64,000 bases of DNA from JAGQOZ01 sp041399205. GTDB taxonomy: Bacteria; Planctomycetota; Planctomycetia; Pirellulales; Pirellulaceae. The stretch spans positions 62,001 through 126,000 of the forward strand of contig JAWKTK010000007.1 of the NCBI GenBank assembly GCA_041399205.1. Reading direction: 5' to 3'. Shown here in pieces: positions 45,139 through 55,869 of the stretch; positions within the stretch are counted from its first letter, which is position 1; the number at the start of each line of letters is the position of its first letter. The position numbers were made by a program, and so were the translations under genes. The notes below the pieces were generated by a model. The model saw only the letters and a program-made list of their open reading frames with translations, was not told where the DNA came from and made no database searches.

Positions 45139-47628
45139 CTACAGTATTGCCAGCGGATCGCGTTTGGCTTCCAGTGAACCGCGAGTGACACCGATTCGAT
45201 TTTGAGCGTTCAACTGAGACCAAACGTCGGCTGCTCGAATGGTTCGCTCCAAAAGCTGCCGATAGAGTCGCACTGTTTGTTGAATTTGCGACACGTCGGA
45301 TTGATCTAACAGTTCAACGCGAAAGTTCCTGATGCCGACATCTTGTAGTGTCGAGACCGCTTCGGCACCGCTTTGAGCTTGCGCGTTGTATAGCGTATTG
45401 CGACAACCGATATCGGCCGTCAGCGTATGCCGCATACCAACTCGATCTTCCAACTGCACAACGTGCCGATCACACGGACGTCCACAGTTGGTTTTGTTCG
45501 TGCCGGGCGAAAGCATGGCACAAAAGACACAATGCTCCATATGAAACATTGGCATCTGTTGATGGATCACCACTTCAAACCATGTTGGCGGCGCACTGCG
45601 AACCAAGTCCAGCAACTGGTCTCGGTTCAAATCATACGACGCGGTCACTCGTTCCACACCCAGTGACATGAAGTAGTCAGCCGTTAGCGAATTGGCCACG
45701 TTAAAACTGAAATCGGCCACCACTGGCAAACCGGCATTTTGAAAATATTGCAAGCCGGAAAAGTTGCGAACCAACACTTCGTCCGGCGAGTGAGCACCTA
45801 TTTTGTCAAAGATCCACATTTCGCCCGGCTTCTGAATCCGAGGTGTCGCGATGGACAACGTTGTGCCGTTTTCGGTTGCCATGGTTCGCGCCTGCCGATA
45901 TTGCCGAATATCTTGAAATTCCACGGCGACGTCGCGTTCGCCAAGCTCCAGAACGGCTTGCAACTGAGGCAAATTGCGGCAGAGGACAACCAGTTTCCCT
46001 GTTTCAATGTCGCTCGAATTCGTCAACATTGCATCATTGTTGTTGGTCGGAAAAAGCTGAGGAAGAACCGTTTCATTGACAATGGTTCGCTTGGCGACTT
46101 GTGTCGATGCTTCGTCCAAACGTCGCAGCATTTCCTTGCGTAACGCGCCGAGAACGCTGAGCGGCACCATCGGTTCGCCGACAATTTTGGCAGTGAGTTC
46201 TATTAACTCGTAGGCGGAATTTCCCAAACGGCCAAACTGTTCTTCCAATTGCGTTTGGGAAACCGGATGTTTCTTGGCAACTTGCAGCGGCATTTCGGAA
46301 ACCAGCGTCAATTGCTGATCGGCCCAACGCACATCCACCTTCAACTCTTTGTTCGGCTCGGCAGCGACATGCAATACGATCGGCTGTTTGCTCACGGGCC
46401 GAATGCCGCCAAACGATTTGCGAAGACGCTTGGTCAGTTGCGGATCGTCCGTCTTCCATAATCGTTGTTCGGCGTAGAGCTGGCGGAAGTCAATCGCATT
46501 ATGTCCGAACCGTAGTTCGACCAGCCGACTACCAGCGGATTCACGTAGCGTTCGCACCGAATAAACTCGACCGCCTTGTTCGTTGCCAGCGAGGCGATCA
46601 CCGTCAAAGACCACGCCATCGCCTGCCACGACGTCTTTTTGCAGAATGACTCGCACAGCATCTTTTCGCACCGAATCAATTCGTCCAATCAGGATGCCTC
46701 GCTTGCTGGAACTGTCGGCCGGAACTAGCATTTTATGGTCACAACCTTGCAGCCAGCCCGGCGAGAAACCTCGTGAAAACGACAGCTGCAATTCGTCTCG
46801 TTGTTGTGTCGTCACATAATGCGGCCGACCGCTGACGGCAGCGTCGATGGCTTGGCGGTAATGCCGAGTGACATTGGCGACATACTCGGGCGTCTTGAGC
46901 CGGCCCTCAATCTTGAGCGACGTTACTCCCGCTTCCATCAGCTGCGGCACCAAATCGATGGCAGCCAAATCTTGCGGGCTGAGTAAGTACTTTCGGTTGT
47001 CAGTGTCAACGTGTTGTCCGTCGCAGAATAGTTCGTAAGGCAGTCGACATGCTTGCGCACATTGGCCTCGATTCGCGCTTCTGCCGCCCAGTGATTCGCT
47101 GGTCAAGCATTGCCCAGAATAGGCCACACATAATGCTCCATGTGCAAAAGCTTCCAATTCCATCGAGGAATGTTGGGCGATGTCACGAATTTCGTCGATG
47201 GAAAGTTCGCGAGCCAGTACAACTCGCTGCATGCCTATCTGTTCCGCCAAGCGAATCGTTTCGGCACTGGACAGCGTCATCTGTGTCGACGCGTGGATGG
47301 GCAAGTCAGGGCAAACGGCGCGAATCAACCGAGCCGCACCCACGTCTTGCACCAAGACGGCGTCCGCACCGGCGTGAGCCAAGCGACGCACGTTTTCTTC
47401 AAAAGCCGGAAGTTCGTCCATGAAGACCAGCGTGTTCAATGTGACATAACCGCGAACGCCGCGTCGATGCAATTGTGCAAAGATCTCTTCGGCATCATCG
47501 ATGGCAAGGTTGGTGGCTCGTGCGCGAGCGTTAAAGCCGGACTGCAGCCCGAAGTAGACCGCATCCGCACCATTTTCGATGGCCGCGGCAATGCATTCGC
47601 GATTACCCGCTGGCGCTAAGAGCTCCAT
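45139..47628 (-). CDS. U32-family protein, RlhA-like (DUF3656)
   Basis: Peptidase U32 family protein of about 830 residues resembling RlhA, which makes 5-hydroxycytidine at position 2501 of E. coli 23S rRNA. The start is ATG 47628 (MELLAPAGNRECIAAAIENGADAVYFG), preceded by GGACA; longer in-frame starts at 47646 and 47673 are less likely. Features are LQSGFNARARATNL, LNTLVFMDELPAFEENV, the U32 signature EAFAHGALCVAYSGQCLTSE then GGRSANRGQCAQACRLPYEL, SLKIEGRLKTPEYVANV, and a long DUF3656 middle. The C-terminal part repeats a U32-like block with EHCVFCAML, NCGRPCDRH and ADIGCRNTLYN (several Cys that could bind a cluster). The frame is intact. The exact substrate in this organism is inferred from family resemblance. 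Confidence 0.9.
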   Translation of the reverse strand: MELLAPAGNRECIAAAIENGADAVYFGLQSGFNARARATNLAIDDAEEIFAQLHRRGVRGYVTLNTLVFMDELPAFEENVRRLAHAGADAVLVQDVGAARLIRAVCPDLPIHASTQMTLSSAETIRLAEQIGMQRVVLARELSIDEIRDIAQHSSMELEAFAHGALCVAYSGQCLTSESLGGRSANRGQCAQACRLPYELFCDGQHVDTDNRKYLLSPQDLAAIDLVPQLMEAGVTSLKIEGRLKTPEYVANVTRHYRQAIDAAVSGRPHYVTTQQRDELQLSFSRGFSPGWLQGCDHKMLVPADSSSKRGILIGRIDSVRKDAVRVILQKDVVAGDGVVFDGDRLAGNEQGGRVYSVRTLRESAGSRLVELRFGHNAIDFRQLYAEQRLWKTDDPQLTKRLRKSFGGIRPVSKQPIVLHVAAEPNKELKVDVRWADQQLTLVSEMPLQVAKKHPVSQTQLEEQFGRLGNSAYELIELTAKIVGEPMVPLSVLGALRKEMLRRLDEASTQVAKRTIVNETVLPQLFPTNNNDAMLTNSSDIETGKLVVLCRNLPQLQAVLELGERDVAVEFQDIRQYRQARTMATENGTTLSIATPRIQKPGEMWIFDKIGAHSPDEVLVRNFSGLQYFQNAGLPVVADFSFNVANSLTADYFMSLGVERVTASYDLNRDQLLDLVRSAPPTWFEVVIHQQMPMFHMEHCVFCAMLSPGTNKTNCGRPCDRHVVQLEDRVGMRHTLTADIGCRNTLYNAQAQSGAEAVSTLQDVGIRNFRVELLDQSDVSQIQQTVRLYRQLLERTIRAADVWSQLNAQNRIGVTRGSLEAKRDPLAIL

Positions 47629-47794
47629 TCGCTGTCCGGTTCCCATAAAAGACAATGTCACTTTTCTGTTCAATGTTGGTATTCGACAAGCTCGAACACT
47701 TTGTGAAAAACGTCGGATCGTGTCTAATACGTGTTTGCTGCGACTGCAATTGTAGAAGAAATCCTTTTTTCCACTAACCCCGAGGAAGCTATCT

Positions 47795-49694
47795 ATGAAG
47801 TTCTTGCGAATGAAGACAATTTGCCTTGGTTGTTTATTCTTGACGGGTTCATCCGGCCAAGCGCTTGCCGACTATGAATCTGCTGTTTTGGCTGATGGTC
47901 CCATTGGTTATTGGCGGATGAATGAAGCGAACGGTGACATCGCCGCCAATTTGGGGTCAAACGGCATTGAAGGGGAGTTTTTCGGAGGACAGCGTGTTCC
48001 TGCTGAGAGCTTTACGTTGGTGGACGGTCGGCAAGTTAACCTGGGAGCTGGTAATTTAGGCTTCCAAGTGGGCGAAGACATTGACGAATACATGCAAGTC
48101 ATCGATCCAATCATGTCCGACTTAGGCGAATTCACTATGTCGGCCTGGATCAATCCGGACGTTCGCGACGGCAATCGAATCGGCTTGATGGGCCAGAACG
48201 ATGTTATCGAATTCGGATTCATTAGCCCCAACCAGATTCAAATGTGGACGCCGTCGGGACAAGTCTTGAATTACGCCATCGACCCGGTCAATGAAATTCC
48301 GGAAGGGACTTGGTTTCATTTGGCCACCGTGGGAACCGGACGCAATATCAATCTGTACATCAATGGGGAACCAGCCGTGGAAGCCGCCGGGCCTCCGTTA
48401 TATGGCCAGTCGACCTATCCATTTAATATCGGTGGCGGTGGAGTGTACGATGCCACTGGCAACCAATTTACCGGTTCGATTGACGAAGTGGCCGTTTTCA
48501 CTACCGCGTTGTCCGATGCACAATTGTCGGCTCATGTCGCAGCTGCGCAAGATGCCAATGGCGATTATGCTGCCACGGTCTTGGCCGATGGTCCGCTGGG
48601 ATACTGGGGTTTCAATGACGCTGGCGATGCGGCTGTAAACTAGGCACGGGTGGTGCTGCTTGAACGGCGAATACGTCGGCACAGAACCGGCAGCTCCCGG
48701 TGCCAACGAATCGTTTCCTGGGCGTCAAAGGCACAAACGGCGTCTTTGGCAGACGCCCGACGATGGCTACGTAACGATCGATTCGTCCATCTTGAGCGGT
48801 CTAGGCGAATTCTCGCTGACAGGATTCGTCAAACCCGGCTTTATCGAAAACAAACGAGTAGGATTGTTCGGACAAAATGACGCTTTGGAATTTGGCTTCA
48901 TCAGTCCCACCACTATTCAAATGTGACCTGGGTAGGGCGCAGTCAACTTTGATATTATTGATGAAGTACCGGAGGACGAATGGGTTCACTGGCCGCGATT
49001 GGCGATGGTTTTGAGATTCGCCTTTACATTGACGGTGAAGAAGTGGCGATTGGCGGTTCCGAAGTGGTTGAACCAACACCCGTTGATTCCTACGGCTTTT
49101 CCGACTTTCCGTTTAATGTTGGCGGTGGTGGCGTGTTTGACGGGACTGGCAACCAATTTACCGGAATTATTGACGAAGTAGCCGTATGGGACAAATGCTC
49201 ACCGGCGCTCAAATCAGCCGCAGTTTGCAGCAGCATTGGTCGGTGGCGGCGTAGAAGGTGACTTCAACGGTGATGGCCAACTGACAGCCACGGACATTGA
49301 TTTGCTGACCGCTGCCGTCAATTCAGGCGATGCGGCATTCGACCTGACCGGTGATGGTCAAGTCAACGATGCCGATCGAACTCGATGGGTCAACGAACTC
49401 AAGTCGACGTACTTTGGCGATGCCAACTTGGATGGCGAATTCAGCAGTGCGGACTTTGTAGCCGTCTTTACGGCGGGCGAATACGAAGACGCCGTCGCTG
49501 GGAATTCAACCTGGGCCGAAGGGGATTGGAATGGAGACGGCGACTTTACCAGCGGTGATTTTGTTGCCGCGTTTTCGGCTGGCGGATACGAAATCGGGCC
49601 TCGTGGCGGTGTGGCAGCCGTACCTGAACCACAATCTTCCCTCGTCATCGGCTTAGCCGGGTTATCCATTCTGGCGCTGCGACGCCGACGTTAG
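47795..49694 (+). CDS. Exported two-LamG / dockerin / PEP-CTERM protein (three frameshifts)
   Basis: Surface or secreted protein of about 630 residues when repaired. ATG 47795 has GAGGAAG 6 bases upstream. The signal peptide is MKTICLGCLFLTGSSGQALA. Two LamG-like domains follow: the first has DGPIGYWRMNEANGDIAANL, EFTMSAWINPDVRDGNRIGL and NEIPEGTWFHLATVGTGRNI; the second repeats VLADGPLGYWGFNDAG, LGEFSLTGFVKPG, NKRVGLFGQNDALEFGFISP. Frame breaks are near 48640, 48925-48980 and 49200. Then come dockerin-like blocks (GDFNGDGQLTATDIDLL, GDANLDGEFSSADFVAVF, DWNGDGDFTSGDFVAAF) and a PEP-CTERM end, VPEPQSSLVIGLAGLSILAL then RRRR. A rho-independent terminator follows at 49724. Confidence 0.84.
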
Positions 49695-49723
49695 TTCAGA
49701 AAACAAATTCTTCGACACATCAA

Positions 49724-49753
49724 GGGCTCGGAACACAACTGCGTTCCGAGCCC
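49724..49753 (+). terminator. Intrinsic terminator of the LamG/PEP-CTERM gene
   Basis: GGGCTCGGAAC, eight-base loop, GTTCCGAGCCC: a perfect 11-bp stem followed by ATTTC, 29 bases after the stop codon. Confidence 0.85.
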
Positions 49754-49844
49754 ATTTCATGTGCGTTGAGCCAACGTGCGTGACGGTTTTGTTCGCCGCC
49801 CTTTTCATCGGAACATTCTGTTCGATTTATACCGATCAGTCACA

Positions 49845-51168
49845 TCAAATCAGTTCGAACGGAACCTCACCGCCTGCGATCAGTTGCCGAGGCCTACCGA
49901 GTGGGTCGCGAATGGTATCTTCCGGCTTCAGCCCCAAGGCATGGTACACAACGGCGTTAAAATCCGCCGGAGAAATCGGCCGGGACGTTGGATATTCTGC
50001 TTTGAATTAGTACTGCCAATCACTTGACCGTGCTTATAGCCGCCGCCAGCAATCAGAATGCTTTGAGCTTGCGGCCAGTGGTCTCGTCCCGCGTCTTTGT
50101 TGATTCGAGGTGTGCGGCCGAATTCGCCAGCCGTGATCACTAGCGTGTCATCCAACAAGCCCGATCAGCCAAGTCGCGAATCAACACACCAACCGCTCGA
50201 TCATGCCGCACCAATTTGTCATCTTAATGCTCGTTTGATATTGCCGTGATCATCCCAGTAGCCGGTGTTGAGCGAAACGTAGCGAACACCCGCTTGACAA
50301 ATCGCCGCGCTGGCAACGCTTGTTCGCCCGCAACCGGGACCGTATTCTGCGTGCAGTTTGGGATTTCTTCGTCCAAATTGGCTGCTCGAGCTTTGCCCGA
50401 CAACAACATGTCTTTATGCTTGCAGATTCATTTCGTCAATATTCTGGAACGTGCCGGTCGCGTCAACGTCTCGGCGCAGTCGATCAAATTGCTGCAGCAA
50501 CGACAGCCGATTCATCAATCGATCTTGGGACATGCCGTCCACCAGTTGAAAACTCTTGTCGCTACCCGTGGGCAGAAATCCAGCTTCATTGCCGTAGCTG
50601 AAGTCCCCGATACGAACGATTGTGGGCCACACCTAGATAGGCCGCCGTGAAAACCAAATCCGCCGTCATTGATATTGATGGACGACGGAACGCCTGTTTT
50701 GCGAGGCCCCAGTAGGTACGAAGCGATGGCCCCCATCGATGGATCTCGAGCCGCTCGGTCCGAACCATTCGCCCCCAGATAACCGGTCAACATCCAATGC
50801 GCCGCCGCCCAATGGTCTCCGTTGCCGTGCGTAAAGGAACGAATAATGGAACACTTGTCCATGATCTTGGCGTGGTATGGCATCAGTTCACAAATCTGCA
50901 AACCGGGCAAGTTGGTGCCGATCGATTGGTAGGGGCCTCGGACTTCTTCCACCTGATTCGGTTTCATGTCGAACGTGTCCAGTTGCGAAGGACCGCCATG
51001 TTGCCAAATCAAGATCACCGAACGCTTGGACTTATGCGAGTTCGTAGCTTCCGCGCGTAGCAAGTCGGGCAGCGTCAATCCGAATGCGCCGAGCGTGCCC
51101 AGTTGAATAAATTGGCGGCGAGGAATTCTGTCACAAAACTTGGTTCGCTGGCCATGAATGGTGAGCAT
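49845..51168 (-). CDS. DUF1501 protein (several frameshifts)
   Basis: Exported sulfatase-like DUF1501 protein. The readable N-terminal part (from ATG 51168, MLTIHGQRTKFCDRIPRRQF) has a twin-arginine signal, PRRQFIQLGTLGAFGLTLPD, then KSKRSVILIWQHGGPSQLDT, FDMKPNQVEEVRGPYQSIGT, LPGLQICELMPYHAKIMDKC, SIIRSFTHGNGDHWAAAHWM, which is the DUF1501 core. Later pieces in other frames are RLSLLQQFDRLRRDVDATGT (about 50450), GEFGRTPRINKDAGRDHWPQ (about 50080) and the C-terminus HALGLKPEDTIRDPLGRPRQ ending FELI at stop 49845. The protein of about 440 residues is typical of the family, often paired with DUF1553 genes, which are not seen here. Frame breaks are near 50640, 50500, 50400, 50220, 50160 and 50000. 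Confidence 0.82.
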
Positions 51169-51286
51169 CACAACAGTCCTGAGCTTGGTGGGATTCCGAA
51201 CATAAGGCGAGTTCACTATTGTAACGACAATTTCGCGTCACAATCAATCTCGCTGGAATCACGCCAAGCAAAGATTCTATTTCGGC

Positions 51287-52525
51287 CTATTTGGTGGACC
51301 AGTTGGTGTTTTCCCTGGCGGTTTCTATCGGCACGGCATGCCACCGCTGCGCTGCGTCTTGCGTAGCCAGGCCGTAACGGTTTAATTTGGCAACGGCATC
51401 ATCCACTTGGAAGTCGATATCGAGTCCGGTAATTCCTCGCAACTTGCGTTCAGTTGCTTCGTCCAATTCCTGTTCGGACCAGCCTGCCGCCGGAGCATTC
51501 TTCCAGAGCATGTAATACGCCAAGACCGTTTCACGAAATTCCTGATCGTGACTTTCGTCGATCACTCGAAACAGCACACCGGCATTGTTGTCCAGATTTT
51601 GAAAATACAGACTACGAGTTCGATTTAATTCGTAAGTATCCATGATGCGACGATAGCCAAAGAACGACTTCACGCCATAGCCGATGGTTCCCGCCACCAG
51701 ACCAATGAACGCAATAAATCCGTAGATCCCGGCAAACGCCAACAGCAAGGCACCTTTCAAGACTTTGATAGTGGCGATGGCGACCCCAGAAACCGTGGGT
51801 AGGATAATCTTTCCACCGTCCAGTAGCGACATCTTGACTCGGCCGCCCGGCAACATCATGTCAACATCTTCTTTGGGGACGTTCTTCAGGAACTTCAGAT
51901 AGACAATGCGAGTGTCATCGCCTTCAGCCAAGCGGTCATGTTCTCGCAGGCGATAGATCGCGGCTACTCGTTGGTAAGTAGGAACTTCGACTAGCTTGGG
52001 TCGAAAAAAATTCCTGGCCGAATGCAAGACTCGCTTGCCAATCACATCACCTCGGGCGAACACCACCAAACGATCAAAGACGTCGAAATCAATGTCCAGC
52101 GGCACGCCCCAATGGCTGGACGCACCGACGGCGTCTTCGATTTGTTCGCGAGAAAGCCGATGAAAGTTGGCTCGCAACAGCGCGGATTCGAATCGATCGA
52201 ACAGCAACTCAAAGGAGGCTTCGCGGTCTTCGTGCGTAATTTCGCGAAGCGGCAGCGTGTCCGGATCGGGATTGACTTTTTCGTAAGCTTGCTTGAGCGA
52301 ATCTAATTCGCGATGCAATTCAAACTGTACGGTCAGGTCGATCTTGCGGCACAGATCTCGAAAGTCCGCCTGATCAGGGGCCGCTAATTCATCGGACAGC
52401 AAATCGACCAATTCCGTCTTGCAGATAGGAATATAATGTTCGCGCCGCCAATGCTGCGCGTTTCTGGGGATGTAGTCGTCGCCCACCGCTTCTGGAATGG
52501 GTTCGACGTGCTGATGGTCATTCAT
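51287..52525 (-). CDS. DUF3754 membrane protein
   Basis: Protein of 412 residues resembling the DUF3754/TMEM143 family. ATG 52525 is preferred because GAGG lies about 7 bases upstream. The longer start at 52552 lacks this. The N-terminal 230 residues are soluble and helical (EHYIPICKTELVDLLSDELA, FHRLSREQIEDAVGASSHWG). A phrase HARNFFRPKLVEVPTYQRVA, found as SARNFFRPKLVEVPTYQRVA, precedes KFLKNVPKEDVDMMLPGGRV. Then come two membrane segments in GALLLAFAGIYGFIAFIGLV and AGTIGYGVKSFFGYRR, and a C-terminal domain (WKNAPAAGWSEQELDEATER). The function is unknown. It lies 48 bp downstream of another membrane protein gene, probably one operon. Confidence 0.82.
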   Translation of the reverse strand: MNDHQHVEPIPEAVGDDYIPRNAQHWRREHYIPICKTELVDLLSDELAAPDQADFRDLCRKIDLTVQFELHRELDSLKQAYEKVNPDPDTLPLREITHEDREASFELLFDRFESALLRANFHRLSREQIEDAVGASSHWGVPLDIDFDVFDRLVVFARGDVIGKRVLHSARNFFRPKLVEVPTYQRVAAIYRLREHDRLAEGDDTRIVYLKFLKNVPKEDVDMMLPGGRVKMSLLDGGKIILPTVSGVAIATIKVLKGALLLAFAGIYGFIAFIGLVAGTIGYGVKSFFGYRRIMDTYELNRTRSLYFQNLDNNAGVLFRVIDESHDQEFRETVLAYYMLWKNAPAAGWSEQELDEATERKLRGITGLDIDFQVDDAVAKLNRYGLATQDAAQRWHAVPIETARENTNWSTK

Positions 52526-52572
52526 TGTTTGCCTCAACGACAGTGCGGGCATGAATATTGATTTCGAGCAAC

Positions 52573-53460
52573 CTATTTAATGTCAGGCGATTCGGCGGTA
52601 TCAATCTCCGCATCGCCGTCATCGAGAATCGAATCAATTTCGTCCGTGATCGAATCTTCGTCGCGGTCGTCGTCTTCAGCACCGCCTTCCATCGCGTCCG
52701 CCATTTCTGCTCGTTCCTGCGCGTCAATGGACAGAACCTTGCCTTGGTAGCTGAGCATTTCTTCGATCCGAGCCAACTTGCCGCGGAAAAATGGAAACAA
52801 CGGAATGCGATACAACCCGAAGACGCGCTTCATGGTGAAGATGGGCTTATTCATCCGCGTCTTCAGCGACAAAGATCCAATACCGCCAATGAAACTTTCC
52901 AAGTAGTCCAGCGGTTCGTCTTCGGTCTTCAGGCCAATCAAATCGAACCGTTCACCTTTGCCGCCGAGTCGCTTGATGGACAAACCAGATTCGTCCAAGC
53001 GTACGGTCAGATGGGTTCGGCTCCAAACGAAGTTGCACAGCCAGATGATGCCAAAGACCAGCGAACCGACAAACCACGCGCCGGCCGTGGCGCTGGGCGC
53101 CAACGCGCCGAGTGCTCGGCCGATATTGGAAAACGGTTCGATATAGCCGGTCAGCTCCAAAACCACCGGGATGCCGACAAACGTTCCGGCCAAGCCAAAG
53201 ACGAGCCAGAATTTGGTCTTGGGCAGATTGAAGCGAAACGCGATATACCACACGATGCAGACACAAATTCCAATCCAGAAGACCGCATCGGGGCTGATGA
53301 ATTGCCATTTTTCCCAGGCTTCATTTTTTTTGGCAAATTCATGGGGAAGACAAAGCAATGAAAGGAAGAGAAAAACAACGGCGGGATATCCAGCCAGAAT
53401 TCCCGGCAGATGATCATGCAGGTAAATCGGTTTCAGGCGTTTGGTGGCAGATTGGGACAT
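52573..53460 (-). CDS. Membrane protein with acidic tail, unknown function
   Basis: A 295-residue protein. The first half has about four membrane segments (YPAVVFLFLSLLCLP, AVFWIGICVCIVWYIAF, FWLVFGLAGTFVGIPVVL, AWFVGSLVFGIIWLCNFVW). The second half is a PH-like soluble domain (TVRLDESGLSIKRLGGKGER, FDLIGLKTEDEPLDYLESFI) followed by a very acidic C-terminus (EGGAEDDDRDEDSITDEIDS). I do not recognise a named family. The gene is followed on the same strand by the DUF3754 gene, so the two products may work together at the membrane. Confidence 0.7.
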   Translation of the reverse strand: MSQSATKRLKPIYLHDHLPGILAGYPAVVFLFLSLLCLPHEFAKKNEAWEKWQFISPDAVFWIGICVCIVWYIAFRFNLPKTKFWLVFGLAGTFVGIPVVLELTGYIEPFSNIGRALGALAPSATAGAWFVGSLVFGIIWLCNFVWSRTHLTVRLDESGLSIKRLGGKGERFDLIGLKTEDEPLDYLESFIGGIGSLSLKTRMNKPIFTMKRVFGLYRIPLFPFFRGKLARIEEMLSYQGKVLSIDAQERAEMADAMEGGAEDDDRDEDSITDEIDSILDDGDAEIDTAESPDIK

Positions 53461-53611
53461 GTAACAAGATCCTTCCGTCAGAACAGGAATGTTTTATTAG
53501 CTTTTCGCTTATAGCACCTAATTATCCGCGAAAAACGGTCGCGAATGTGCACATTCTGCCCGTTCCTAGATTCGAATTCCACACAGGGAAGTCGTAATTT
53601 CGAACGAAACC

Positions 53612-54445
53612 CTATGGATTCACAGGCCTTTTTGGGTTGGCCCAGTGTGATTTCAAGTCCTGTCCGGCTACGACAACGCCCTTTTCGTGCCAATCCAAGC
53701 CAGCTTCCACGTCCGCCGCACAATAGCGCAAGGTCAATCCACAGCGTCGGCGAGCGGAAAGATTGGGGTTCGAACCATGGACCACCAAATCCGCATGCAC
53801 CGAAGCTTGTCCCGAAAGCAACGGTGATGAAATCACTTGGGACGAATCGACGTCGTATTCCACTTGCTTGCCAAGAACATCGTCGGACGAAGTGTGATGC
53901 GGTAATAGTCCCTGCAGATGACTACCTGGAACAAACAGCACGCAACCGTTGTCTTCGTCCGTATCGTCAATCGCCAGCCAAATGGTAATGCTCTTGGAAT
54001 GGGACATGGGCCAAAAGAAAACATCTTGATGCCAGTGAACGGGCTTCGCCTCTTCGGGCAACTTGCAAAAGAAATGCGATCCCCAGCCGATCACATCGCG
54101 GCCCAACAAGTCGACGGCAATTTGCACCAAAGTCGGATGCGTCAACAAATCGTAGACATAGCCGTGATTCAAATGTGCCGAACTAATCGAATATGCATCG
54201 GCGCCCTTTGACAACGTTTCAGACAACAGCTGATCGAAGTAACTTCGATGTTGAATGGCCGACGCTTGGTCAAAAACAGCCAAGCCAGTCAGGAAGCCAT
54301 TTCGATTGAAGCTGGAAATCTGTTCGGCCGAAAGTTGCTGCGGGCTCTCATTTTGAACCGGCCAGAACCGCATATCGCGCTGAAACGATTGCACCAAGTT
54401 GGTTTCCGGCGTGATGGCAAACCGAGCGTCACTGGAATCCTTCAT
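53612..54445 (-). CDS. Phytanoyl-CoA dioxygenase (PhyH) family protein
   Basis: Fe(II)/2-oxoglutarate-dependent dioxygenase of 278 residues. ATG 54445 (MKDSSDARFAITPETNLVQS) has AAGGA 5 bases upstream. The iron site is HWHQDVFFWP (His-x-Asp), with the distal His in VHADLVVHGSNPNLSARRR and the 2-oxoglutarate Arg a few residues later (GLTLRY). ITIWLAIDDTDEDNGCVLFV and PGSHLQG are typical PhyH blocks. Such enzymes hydroxylate lipids, amino acids or secondary metabolites. The substrate is unknown here. It is not part of an evident operon. Confidence 0.87.
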   Translation of the reverse strand: MKDSSDARFAITPETNLVQSFQRDMRFWPVQNESPQQLSAEQISSFNRNGFLTGLAVFDQASAIQHRSYFDQLLSETLSKGADAYSISSAHLNHGYVYDLLTHPTLVQIAVDLLGRDVIGWGSHFFCKLPEEAKPVHWHQDVFFWPMSHSKSITIWLAIDDTDEDNGCVLFVPGSHLQGLLPHHTSSDDVLGKQVEYDVDSSQVISSPLLSGQASVHADLVVHGSNPNLSARRRCGLTLRYCAADVEAGLDWHEKGVVVAGQDLKSHWANPKRPVNP

Positions 54446-54522
54446 GTCTATCCTTCGCGATTCGTTAGGACGCGATACGAAACGTGCATCCAACCAGCCA
54501 GCTCATTCGACCAAGTGTTAAG

Positions 54523-55691
54523 TTACTTTCTGCGTCCAATCCAAGCAAGAAACGTCAGGCCCAACAGCATTGGGAAAGCGGCCGAAGGTTCGGGCACCAA
54601 ATTCAAATCATAAACGTAGGCCTTGCCCGTGGCGTTCACACTTCCATCGAAGGCGCTTTGCATCGCTCCGACAAGTGCTCGGTTGCCATCCAACGAAACG
54701 GCCGTTCCAAATTGATCCAACACGCCTGGATCTTGGGGAAACAACTTCAGTACTTGTTGGCCCGAATGGACGTCAAAAATGTACGCGGAACCTCCAAACG
54801 GAACAAAGTCATAATCATTGGCAGCACCAATCAAGGCAAAATTGCCGCTGAGCGAAATGGACGAACCGAAATGATCATTCGCGTTCATGTCATCCGCTAC
54901 CAGTTTGTAGCGTTCCAAGCCCGTATCGACATCAAACAGGTAAGCCGAACCAGAGCTCTTGCGTTCGTCATCGTCATAACGCGAAGCAACCAACGCGGTG
55001 TTTCCGTCTAAATCCAAATACATGCCAAAACGGTCTCCCCACGCCGCGTCGTGAGCATTGAGTTTTGTGCAATTGCTGGCCCGAGAGAGCATCAAACAAT
55101 AGGCTGAACCAGACGCCGTGTCAAAGTCGTCGTCATAGCGAGCCCCCACTAGCGCCGTGGTTCCGTCAATCGCCACCGCAACGCCAAACAGATCATTCGG
55201 CGAAGCGTCATCAGAAATCAAACTGGTGATTTGAGTGCCGTTGGTAAGATCATAGACATACGCTTTGCCGGTGTTCGTCGAAAGTGCTCCAACGATGGCT
55301 CGCGTTCCAGAAATGTCGACGGAGACGCCGTATTCGTCTCCCAGAACGGTATCGTGACCCGAAAGCTGGTAGAGTTGCTGTCCGGAGTTAACGTCGAACA
55401 CATAGGCAGCGCCTGTGCCTTGATGGTGCAACGAACCGACGATGGCCAGATTGCCTTCGATACTGACGGAAGTCCCAAAGGATCGCCTACCGCGCCATTA
55501 ACGGGCGAGAATTTGGCCAGCTGCGTGCCAGTTTCTAAGTCAAAAAGATAGGCGCTGTTGGTTGTCGTCACCTGGTGCGCCGATGATACCGAGCGAACCG
55601 TCGGACGAGACCGAACAGCCGAACAAATCCTGAGCTCCATCGTTGCCTTGAAACAGAAAATGTGATTCGCCAAGAATGTCACTCGCCTCAC
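54523..55691 (-). CDS. FG-GAP-repeat PEP-CTERM protein (5' end unclear, frameshift)
   Basis: Exported beta-propeller made of about six FG-GAP repeats of roughly 50 residues: GDEYGVSVDISGTRAIVGAL, NDLFGVAVAIDGTTALVGAR, GDRFGMYLDLDGNTALVASR, NDHFGSSISLSGNFALIGAA and LDQFGTAVSLDGNRALVGAM, each followed by G-S/K-A-Y-V-F/Y-D. The C-terminus is a PEP-CTERM signal (VPEPSAAFPMLLGLTFLAWI then GRRK). At about 55480 the frame breaks. The upstream part continues in two other frames with HFLFQGNDGAQDLFGCSVSS, DGSLGIIGAPGDD and SAYLFDLETGTQLAKFS, so the gene reaches at least 55690. A start codon and signal peptide are not identified; they may lie within 55690-55770. Confidence 0.78.
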
Positions 55692-55869
55692 AATGCGAAG
55701 CGTTCAAAACTGTAGCAACATGGTCACATTTGCAAAGACGAATAGGAATCGATTGTTCGGCCTATGAGCGGACTCGCTTGTATGAATGACTCAGTGTTTT
55801 TTGAGTTGGCACTTGCTCACGTTAACGAAAGGATTTCGGGAACGCAACAAAATTGAGTGTGAAAAGAAA

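Noticed and set aside
50246..50650. 134-residue plus-strand frame inside the DUF1501 gene
   Set aside because: It is a shadow of the minus-strand DUF1501 coding sequence, which is recognisable across the region in other frames.
52558..53361. 267-residue plus-strand frame
   Set aside because: Antisense shadow of the 52573-53460 membrane protein, which has coherent membrane segments and an acidic tail.
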